In this document: piece by piece, positions 6,361 through 11,922 of the stretch
Position numbering within the stretch: the first letter of the stretch is position 1
Layout of the letters: each line of letters opens with the position of its first letter
Assembly: GCA_020441225.1 (NCBI GenBank)
Contig: JAGRMP010000401.1
Span: 1-11,922, forward strand
Reading direction: 5' to 3'
Length of the DNA stretch: 11,922 nt
DNA from: Maritimibacter sp.
GTDB taxonomy: Bacteria; Pseudomonadota; Alphaproteobacteria; Rhodobacterales; Rhodobacteraceae
Notes under the pieces: generated by a model
What the model was told of the DNA's origin: nothing
The model's database searches: none
The model's input: only the letters and a program-made list of their open reading frames with translations
Program-made: the position numbers and the translations under genes

Positions 6361-8889
6361 TCAGAACAGGAAGTCCCCGGCGCCGAAGGCGTGATCCGTG
6401 CCATCCGCCACCTGGACCAGTATGCGCTCATCGTCGACCCAGATCTCGGTCCGGTGCGCACCGCGGTCGACGATGTCGAGATCGCGCATCCCCGCGGCCC
6501 CGGTCCGGGACAGATCGATGCAGTCCGTGCCCGGCTCGAAATCGCGGATCCGGTCGGTCTTGCCGTCCGCCTTCAGCCGGAACACATCCGCCCCGTCTCC
6601 ACCGATCAGCACGTCCTTGCCGCCGCCGTCCACCAGCCGGTCGTCGCCCGCGCCGCCGTAGAGCCAGTCGGCGCCGGCGCCGCCCTTGAGCACATCGTCG
6701 CCGTCGCGGCCGTAGAGATCGTCGGCCCCGCTCCGGCCCTTCATTCTGGCGTCGAACGGGGTCCCCCCAAGCAGGCTGTCCGCCGCTTTCGAGCCGCGCA
6801 CGACGATCCGATCCGGCGCGTCCTGCACCCCGTCGATAGCTCGCCCGTCGATCCCGTCCAGCGTGACCCATCCCATATTGTCCAGCTTCACCACCGTATC
6901 GGTCCCGTCGGAATAGACCGCGAACCGGGCGACCAGATCCTCGAGGGTCGAGAAGCGCGCGTCGGCGATCTCAAGCGCATCCTCACCGGGGGTGAAATCG
7001 GTGATCCGGTTCTCGCCGACCTGGGTCGACACCCGGCCGAAGACAAACACATCCGCCCCGGTGCCACCGGTCACCACGTCGTCGCCGTTGCCGATCTCGA
7101 TCCGGTCGTCCCCGGCGCCGCCATCGATCACATCGTTGCCGTAATACGCCCCCTGCCCGTCGTCGCGGAACAGGTCTGCCCCGGCGCCGAGGTCGACCAG
7201 ATCCTGCCCCGCGCCGCCCACGACCGTGTCGTCGCCGTCCCCGGCCTCGATCCTGTCGCTCTGGGCGCCCCCCGAGATCCGGTCATCGCCCGCGCCGCCG
7301 ATCAGCCTGTCGGCGCCCAACCGGCCATGGATCCGGTCGTCGCCGGCGAGGCCGTTCAACACGTCCCCGCCGGTGCTGCCATAGAGAAAGTCCCGGCCCG
7401 CGGTGCCGCGTTCCCGCTCCCCCGCACCGGCGTCGTGGACCACTTCCAGCGCGATCATCTCGTAGGGCGAGAACTCGAGGACTTCGGCGGCATGGTCCTG
7501 GAACCAGCCGTAGGAATATTCCGCCGTCTCCACCTGGCTGCCCTGCGCGTAGCCCTTGGCGTCGGGGTCGTCGACAAAGATCCGGGTCACCGCGACGGTC
7601 GGCGCCCGCCCGTCGCCGCGATAGGCCGACAAATCCAGATCCAGCACCTGGCCGGTGTCACTGCGCGACCCGAGATAGAGCACCGTGCGGTCGCTGTTGC
7701 CGAAGCCGTAGACATGGATGTCGTCGCCGACCTCCCACATCGTGCCCGCCGCCCGGCCGTTGAGGTCCAGCACACGGGTCCCCACGAGCTGGTCCGACAT
7801 CATGTCGAACATGTAGCTCATCGGTTTCTCGTCGCCCTCCAGCGTCTCCAGCGCGGTGAAGGCGCCGTTGCGCACCGGCCAGAGGTTCATCGTGTCGAAC
7901 CCCGCGGTCACCATCTGGCTGAACAGCGCCACCACCGGTTCGAGCTGCTTGATCCCGTCGTACCGTGCCTTGAGCAGTTCGATCGCATCGCCCGAGCCGA
8001 ACGACACCTGCCATTCGCTCGCCACCCAGTCGAGCCCGCCGCCAAAGACCGCATCGAGCGCCGCGAGGTTGTCGGCGATCTCGGTGTCGGCGGTCAGCCA
8101 GTCGAGCGGGTTGGCTTCGAGCTCCAGCCACGGGTAGACATGGGCGATGATCGCATCCACCGCCGCCGTGACCCCCGCCCCGTCGAAGGCCGCTTCCATC
8201 GCGTCGCGAAACTCCGTCGATTTGCGCCAGTTTTCCGGCACCCAACTCCACAGCGCCTGCACCCCGATCCAGGGGGCCTCGTCCCCGCCGAACCCGGAAG
8301 CATCGATCCGCGCGTCGAGCGCCGCCACCATCGCCGCCGCGATCTCGGCATAGGCTTCGGAATAGGCTTGCGTCGCGTCGCCATCGAGCCAGGCGCTGCC
8401 GTTGGTCTGTTCTGCGAGCAGGTCGAACTCGTTGCCGATCTCGAAACCCGCGATGGTCACGCCCAGCTCGTCCGCCGCCCCGAACAGCGTCCGCGCATAG
8501 AGATCGACCTCTGCCGCCGCCGTCCCCGTGTCCACCGTCAGCGTGTCGGGGTCGAGAAACCGCCAGGTCGGCAGCACGATCTGCACCGCCCAGCCGTGCG
8601 CCGCCGCGTCGCGCAGGAATTCGTATGTCTTCGTGCCCGGTGTGACCGCGCCATCGTCGAGCACCGTGTAGGCGCCGGGCTCGCCCAGCCCCTCCGCCAC
8701 CCCGCCGCCCGGAAAGCGCACGGTGATCCGGCCGCTGCCCGCGAGGTCATCGACCGCGTTCGCATAGGCCGGCAAGGCGCCGCCGCCGGCCGCCTCGTCC
8801 TTGGTGCTGAGGTAGTTGACCCCAAAGTGGTCGGCAGAAATCTTCGCCCCCCGCACGGCATCGCCCTGCGGAACCTTGACGCTGGCCAT
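6361..8889 (-). CDS. Secreted glycoside hydrolase (clan GH-A-like) fused to RTX calcium-binding repeats
   Basis: An 842-residue, very acidic protein, probably exported by a type I system and folded by calcium outside the cell. Residues about 15-370 look like a TIM-barrel hydrolase: FEIGNEF (149-155) gives the Asn-Glu acid/base pair with Glu154, and ASEW (290-293) the likely nucleophile Glu292, the clan GH-A arrangement. Residues about 370-490 form a beta-rich segment. GGxGxD-type nonapeptides occupy about 505-615 and again 700-770. Each block is followed by a similar module with a [T/R]DF-x-PG-x-D motif (630-636 and 782-788). The C-terminus ends DFLF, typical of type I substrates. There is no Sec signal. 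The start at 8889 has GGGGGA 6 bases upstream; an upstream in-frame GTG would add 18 residues. It is convergent with the export gene. The exact hydrolase family and substrate are unknown; activity on the local polysaccharide is inference. Confidence 0.88.
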   Translation of the reverse strand: MASVKVPQGDAVRGAKISADHFGVNYLSTKDEAAGGGALPAYANAVDDLAGSGRITVRFPGGGVAEGLGEPGAYTVLDDGAVTPGTKTYEFLRDAAAHGWAVQIVLPTWRFLDPDTLTVDTGTAAAEVDLYARTLFGAADELGVTIAGFEIGNEFDLLAEQTNGSAWLDGDATQAYSEAYAEIAAAMVAALDARIDASGFGGDEAPWIGVQALWSWVPENWRKSTEFRDAMEAAFDGAGVTAAVDAIIAHVYPWLELEANPLDWLTADTEIADNLAALDAVFGGGLDWVASEWQVSFGSGDAIELLKARYDGIKQLEPVVALFSQMVTAGFDTMNLWPVRNGAFTALETLEGDEKPMSYMFDMMSDQLVGTRVLDLNGRAAGTMWEVGDDIHVYGFGNSDRTVLYLGSRSDTGQVLDLDLSAYRGDGRAPTVAVTRIFVDDPDAKGYAQGSQVETAEYSYGWFQDHAAEVLEFSPYEMIALEVVHDAGAGERERGTAGRDFLYGSTGGDVLNGLAGDDRIHGRLGADRLIGGAGDDRISGGAQSDRIEAGDGDDTVVGGAGQDLVDLGAGADLFRDDGQGAYYGNDVIDGGAGDDRIEIGNGDDVVTGGTGADVFVFGRVSTQVGENRITDFTPGEDALEIADARFSTLEDLVARFAVYSDGTDTVVKLDNMGWVTLDGIDGRAIDGVQDAPDRIVVRGSKAADSLLGGTPFDARMKGRSGADDLYGRDGDDVLKGGAGADWLYGGAGDDRLVDGGGKDVLIGGDGADVFRLKADGKTDRIRDFEPGTDCIDLSRTGAAGMRDLDIVDRGAHRTEIWVDDERILVQVADGTDHAFGAGDFLF

Positions 8890-8903
8890 CACGTGTCCCC
8901 CGT

Positions 8904-8918
8904 GTTCCCAGTATGTTC
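8904..8918 (-). promoter_or_regulatory. Candidate LexA (SOS) box upstream of the RTX hydrolase
   Basis: The motif GTTC-CCAGTAT-GTTC (GAAC-N7-GAAC on the gene strand) exactly fits the direct-repeat LexA box described for Rhodobacter and other alphaproteobacteria. It ends 14 bases before the ATG at 8889, just upstream of the GGGGGA ribosome binding site (8896-8901), and contains a possible -10 (CATACT, 8910-8915, 4 of 6 matches). Such a position suits repression. Only eight bases are fixed, so a chance match is possible. Confidence 0.45.
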
Positions 8919-8962
8919 GTTCCCGGGATCGAGATGACCGCACCAGCGTGATGGTTTTTGGA

Positions 8963-9023
8963 ACAGAATTTCGACAGAAAAATGCCTCTTTCGGACGATT
9001 TTCCGCGAGTTTTCAGAAAATCG
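8963..9023. repeat. Phased direct repeat and dyad upstream of the RTX hydrolase
   Basis: ACAGAA occurs at 8963-8968 and 8974-8979, 11 bp apart, one helical turn, as in tandem sites of OmpR-type response regulators. Further upstream, CGATTTTC (8996-9003) and GAAAATCG (9016-9023) form a perfect 8-base inverted repeat with a 12-base spacer. No T-tract follows on the minus strand, so it is not an obvious terminator for the small gene ending at 9070. The region is AT-rich for this genome. Confidence 0.35.
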
Positions 9024-9069
9024 CGCGCGTCGGGAAGCGCAGCGACCCCCCGGGCCGCCGCGCCCCGGC

Positions 9070-9219
9070 TCAGGCGAAAACCAACATGAGGTAGAGCAGC
9101 GCCGACACCAGCGCGATCACCCGCCCGTCCCCCCCACACGCCGCCGCCAGCATCGTGACGGCAAAGAACAGGTTCAGCGTCTGTGCGGCCAGAAGCCACG
9201 CAAGCAAATATTGCCACAT
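9070..9219 (-). CDS. Small two-helix membrane protein, 49 residues, unknown function
   Basis: The predicted product is almost entirely hydrophobic: one helix at about 3-27, a short GGDGR turn (29-33) and a second helix at about 34-48. It would sit in the inner membrane. GGAGGA ends 9 bases before the ATG at 9219, a strong if slightly distant Shine-Dalgarno, which supports this start over an upstream in-frame ATG at 9396 that overlaps the divergent XRE gene. It lies 180 bases upstream of the RTX hydrolase on the same strand and is divergent from the XRE-TPR gene. I do not recognise a family. Its hydrophobic pattern and ribosome binding site argue that it is real. Confidence 0.55.
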   Translation of the reverse strand: MWQYLLAWLLAAQTLNLFFAVTMLAAACGGDGRVIALVSALLYLMLVFA

Positions 9220-9241
9220 CTTGGTCAGTCCTCCATGATGC

Positions 9242-9335
9242 GGCGGGCCCGCCTGGGTTAAAGCATTGTGCACATGAGGAAATTTAAGAGAGGACCGGAT
9301 CGCTGTAGAGCACGCCGATGACACTGGTTGACCAG
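9242..9335. promoter_or_regulatory. Divergent intergenic region with palindromes, small membrane gene / XRE-TPR gene
   Basis: Three symmetrical motifs lie between the divergent genes: GGCGGGCCCGCC (9242-9253, perfect), TGTGCACA (9267-9274) and CTGGT-TG-ACCAG (9324-9335). XRE-type proteins often bind short dyads in their own promoter, so the last is the best operator candidate, 46 bases before the proposed ATG. No confident -35/-10 pair was found. Confidence 0.3.
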
Positions 9336-9380
9336 GCCCGTTGATATCAGGCGACACGCAAAGACCCGGTGGTACACCCG

Positions 9381-11021
9381 ATGACATCCAACCCATGGCA
9401 GGATCTCGGATACGCCATCCGTCAGGCCCGACTCGGGCGCGGTTGGAACTTGGAGAAAACGGCCGAAGAGGTGCTCGATAACGGCGCGCGCAGGGGCTAC
9501 GTGTCCCAGGTCGAAAAGGGCCTCCGAACCCTTTCCGCCGAGACCATCGACAAGTTCGCCGAAACGCTCGACCTCCCCGATGACGTGGTCAAGGCCGCTC
9601 ATCTCGCCCCGCCCGTCCCTAAGGAAGACCCCAAGAAAACCAAGGGCAAAGCCCCGCCCCCGGCGAAACCCGTCGAAGACATCGACCGCGACGCCGAGCG
9701 CCTCCTGGTCCTCAACGCCCGCGACGAAACCGCCCCGCAGGTCGCCGAGGTCCTCCTGACCACCCTCGCCTATGAATTCGCCAAGGGCGACTACCGCGAC
9801 CACTACACCGCCTACATCGCGCTCCGAAAAGCGCTGGAAGCGGCAGAGGCGATCCGCAAACGCGGCGAGATGCCGCCCGAAGGCAACACCGGCAGCCAGC
9901 TCAACGCCGTGATGGCCGAGGTGGACAAGCTCAACGCGCAAGGCGAGCTGGACGAGGCCGATGCCCTGCTGGACGCCGAGGAGCGGCGGATGCGCGAAGC
10001 GCACCGAGCCGACGCCGAGCGGCACGCCGAACAACGCCGCCAGATGCTGGAACAGCGCCTGAACCAGGACCGCCTGCGCAACGCCCCCGCCGCCGCCGCC
10101 GCGCGTCTCATCGCGGATCTGCGGCAGCAGCAGAACATCGGCAAGTTGTTCTGGGCCATCGACGATCTGAGTGGAGAGTGGCGCGATGCCGGAGACAAGG
10201 CCGGCGACATGTTCGCCTTGCGGGTGGCTTTGGGACTGGCACGGGACAATTGGAAACGGTCCAAAGGCAAGAGAGAACTGGAAGGCGCGGCGCTCTACAG
10301 GTTGGGGTGGGGGTACTTGCGCATTGCCGAGCGCTCGTCCCGCACGGGCGACCTGGAGCTGGCGCAAAATGCGTTCGAAACCTCTGCGAAGAGGTTCTCC
10401 AAGACCAAACAGCCAGACGCCTGGGCGACGAGCCAGGGTGGTCTCGGCGTGGTGCTACAGGAGATAGGACGGCGCACCAGGGACCCTGACCTCTTGAGAA
10501 AGGCCGCCGCCCTTCACCGCGCAGCCCTCAGGGCCGTTTCGGATGACGTAAAGGAAGGCTGGAACAACCTGGGCACCGCCCTTCGAGCCCTCGCCGAGTT
10601 CTCACAGGATCCCGCACCGCTGGACGAGGCAGTCGCCGCCTTTACCACAGCCCTGAGTCTCAAAGACAAACAGGCCGATCCCGTGAATTGGGAGACGACC
10701 CAAATGAACCTGGCCCTCGCCCTGCGCTGGCAAGGCGCGCTGACCGGGGATCTCGCCCGCCTCACCGAGGCGCGCTCGGGCTACACTGCCTGCGAGGCCC
10801 TCGACATCCGCGACAAGGCCCCGTTCAATTGGGCCATGCTGCAATGGAACATCGCCGACCTCGCCCTCGCCCGGTTCCACCTCGATCCCGACCCGGCCCT
10901 GCTCGACGAAGCCGAAACCTGCGTCACGCGCGCCCGCGACATCTTCGTGGACGGGTCCGATTACCAGACCGAGCGCTGCGACGAACTCCTTACGAAGATC
11001 GAGGCCGCACGAGCGGGGTAA
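9381..11021 (+). CDS. XRE-family helix-turn-helix protein with C-terminal TPR-like repeats
   Basis: Probable cytoplasmic regulator or sensor of 546 residues. Counting from the ATG at 9381, an XRE/Cro-like helix-turn-helix covers about 7-66 (YAIRQARLGRGWNLEKTAEE, then GYVSQVEKG). A Lys/Pro-rich linker follows (about 77-98), then an alpha-helical region rich in Glu, Arg and Ala (about 104-250), part of it coiled-coil-like. The C-terminal half (about 303-526) consists of about five helical-pair units whose Trp residues fall at 348, 394, 437 and 484, a period of 43-47. This is longer than a classic 34-residue TPR. No enzymatic domain is visible. An in-frame GTG at 9369 would add four residues; neither start has a strong ribosome binding site. 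The tandem repeats suggest ligand or protein binding that controls the DNA-binding head. The target is unknown. Confidence 0.85.
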   Translation: MTSNPWQDLGYAIRQARLGRGWNLEKTAEEVLDNGARRGYVSQVEKGLRTLSAETIDKFAETLDLPDDVVKAAHLAPPVPKEDPKKTKGKAPPPAKPVEDIDRDAERLLVLNARDETAPQVAEVLLTTLAYEFAKGDYRDHYTAYIALRKALEAAEAIRKRGEMPPEGNTGSQLNAVMAEVDKLNAQGELDEADALLDAEERRMREAHRADAERHAEQRRQMLEQRLNQDRLRNAPAAAAARLIADLRQQQNIGKLFWAIDDLSGEWRDAGDKAGDMFALRVALGLARDNWKRSKGKRELEGAALYRLGWGYLRIAERSSRTGDLELAQNAFETSAKRFSKTKQPDAWATSQGGLGVVLQEIGRRTRDPDLLRKAAALHRAALRAVSDDVKEGWNNLGTALRALAEFSQDPAPLDEAVAAFTTALSLKDKQADPVNWETTQMNLALALRWQGALTGDLARLTEARSGYTACEALDIRDKAPFNWAMLQWNIADLALARFHLDPDPALLDEAETCVTRARDIFVDGSDYQTERCDELLTKIEAARAG

Positions 11022-11036
11022 TCCCGCGGTCGCCCC

Positions 11037-11058
11037 CTTCATCTTGGCCAAAATACTC
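11037..11058. other. Rhodobacteraceae-like recurrent intergenic motif after a gene end
   Basis: The stretch CTTCATCTTGGCCAAAATAC, followed by TC and an A-run, sits 16 bases after the XRE-TPR stop. From memory, close variants recur near gene ends in many Rhodobacteraceae genomes, which supports the lineage guess. On the minus strand it starts with a T-run and GAGTATTTTGG. Its function is not established as far as I know. Confidence 0.4.
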
Positions 11059-11141
11059 AAAAAACAGCGGCGTCTCGCCCGCCCTCGCCCACAAAAGCAC
11101 AGTTAGCGCTATCGGTAACGAAATCAAAGACCTGACACCCC

Positions 11142-11155
11142 GTGCGAGCTCGCAC
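11142..11155. repeat. 14-bp perfect palindrome between convergent genes
   Basis: GTGCGAGCTCGCAC is fully self-complementary, with a further GCAC copy 7 bases on. It lies in the 187-base gap between the convergent XRE-TPR and ychF genes. Without a loop or a T-tract it is not a standard intrinsic terminator, though it could fold in RNA with a shortened stem. Confidence 0.35.
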
Positions 11156-11208
11156 AAACCTCGCACACCCGCCAGAACAGGTCCAAAAAGCCGCCGAAAC
11201 AGACCCGC

Positions 11209-11922
11209 TCAGTTCGAATGCAGGAAGTGCATCACGTCGCCGTCCTTGACCCTGTAGGTCTTGCCCTCGGCGCGCATCTTGCCGGCCTCCTTCGCGCCCG
11301 CCTCGCCGCCGCAGGCGACGAAATCGTCGAACGCGATGGTCTCGGCGCGGATGAAGCCCTTTTCGAAATCGCCGTGGATCACCCCTGCCGCCTGCGGCGC
11401 GAGGGTCCCCTCGCGGATCGTCCAGGCGCGGGCCTCCTTGGGGCCGACGGTGAAGAAGGTCTCGAGATGCAAAAGCTTGTAGCCCGCCTTGATCAGCCGA
11501 TCCAGGCCCGCCTCGTGCAGCCCCAGCTCTTCGAGGAACATCGCCTGTTCGTCGCCGTCGAGCTGGCTGATCTCTTCCTCGATCCGGGCCGAGATCACCA
11601 CCGCCGCGGCGCCCTGGTCCGCGGCCATCTTCGCGACCGCCTCGGAAAAGGCATTCCCCGACGCCGCCTCCTCCTCGCCGACGTTGCAGACGTAGAGCAC
11701 CTTCTTGGTGGTGAGGAGCTGCAGCCCCTTCCACAGCGCCTTGTCCTCGTCCGCCACTTCGACGGTCCGCGCGGGCTTGCCCGCTTCCAGGGCCGCAAGC
11801 GCCGCCTTCAACAGCCGCTCCTGCGCCACCGCCTCCTTGTCGCCGCCGCGCACCTTGCGCACCAGGTTCTGAAGCCGCTTCTCGATCGATTCCATATCCG
11901 CGATCATCAGCTCGGTCTCGAT
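11209..11922 (-). CDS. ychF: Redox-regulated ATPase YchF (Obg-like ATPase), C-terminal 237 residues
   Basis: Part of a conserved P-loop ATPase of the Obg-related group that binds ribosomes and is linked to translation and oxidative-stress responses. The 5' end lies beyond the window: the frame is open to the last base, and IETELMIADMES at the edge matches an internal YchF segment. The G4 motif reads NVGE (about 11674-11685) in place of NKxD, the change that gives this family its ATP preference. The last 80 or so residues form the TGS domain (AAGVIHGDFEKGFIRAE, then VKDGDVMHF). The family is about 365 residues, so about 65% is present. The internal ATG at 11907 is not the true start. It is a housekeeping gene, convergent with the XRE-TPR gene. 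Confidence 0.95.
   Translation of the reverse strand: METELMIADMESIEKRLQNLVRKVRGGDKEAVAQERLLKAALAALEAGKPARTVEVADEDKALWKGLQLLTTKKVLYVCNVGEEEAASGNAFSEAVAKMAADQGAAAVVISARIEEEISQLDGDEQAMFLEELGLHEAGLDRLIKAGYKLLHLETFFTVGPKEARAWTIREGTLAPQAAGVIHGDFEKGFIRAETIAFDDFVACGGEAGAKEAGKMRAEGKTYRVKDGDVMHFLHSN

Noticed and set aside
6391..8937. Plus-strand open frame of 848 codons opposite the RTX hydrolase
   Set aside because: It mirrors the GC-rich codons of the real gene. The product is a Val/His/Arg/Pro-rich string without motifs, whereas the minus strand shows catalytic and RTX motifs and a ribosome binding site.
9258..10367. Minus-strand open frame opposite the XRE-TPR gene
   Set aside because: No recognisable domain; the plus-strand product has a clear helix-turn-helix and helical repeats.
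11907..11922. Internal ATG at 11907 as the start of ychF
   Set aside because: The frame stays open to the window edge and the residues before this ATG match an internal YchF segment, so the gene is simply cut by the window.

Overview
The window looks like chromosomal DNA from a high-GC alphaproteobacterium, most likely a member of the Rhodobacteraceae/Rhodobacterales. This is judged from base composition, GTG starts, the protein families present and the RTX-type secreted protein; no phylogenetic test was possible. There are no rRNA or tRNA genes, insertion sequences, phage genes or CRISPR arrays.

Layout. (1) 1-2177, minus strand: the sugar-nucleotide pair manC-manB, with manB cut by the window edge. 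Together they make mannose-1-phosphate and GDP-mannose. (2) 2178-3178: a non-coding stretch of about 1 kb, lower in GC than the genes, between the divergent manC and the ExoY-like gene. It holds several dyads and direct repeats and is the probable control region of the locus. (3) 3179-6286, plus strand: an ExoY/WcaJ-like initiating sugar-phosphate transferase, a PPP-family metallophosphatase, and a Wza-like outer-membrane polysaccharide export lipoprotein, closed by an intrinsic terminator. (4) 6361-8889, minus strand and convergent: an 842-residue protein joining an N-terminal clan GH-A-like glycoside hydrolase to two blocks of RTX calcium-binding repeats. It has no Sec signal and a C-terminus typical of type I secretion. 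A GTTC-N7-GTTC direct repeat, the alphaproteobacterial LexA (SOS) box pattern, lies directly upstream of its ribosome binding site. (5) 9070-9219, minus: a 49-residue two-helix membrane protein. (6) 9381-11021, plus: an XRE-type DNA-binding domain fused to tandem TPR-like repeats with regularly spaced tryptophans. (7) 11209 to the window end, minus: the C-terminal two thirds of the ATPase YchF, a housekeeping gene that marks the edge of the accessory region.

How it fits together. Segments 1-4 read as a compact exopolysaccharide locus: GDP-mannose supply, loading of the first sugar on the lipid carrier, a phosphatase that may tune the system, and outer-membrane export. A secreted, calcium-dependent hydrolase that could trim or release the polymer sits next to it. 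Glycosyltransferases, polymerase, flippase and the Wzc/ExoP co-polymerase are not in the window. The most unusual points are the hydrolase-RTX protein with its possible SOS control, and the XRE-TPR protein paired divergently with a tiny membrane protein.
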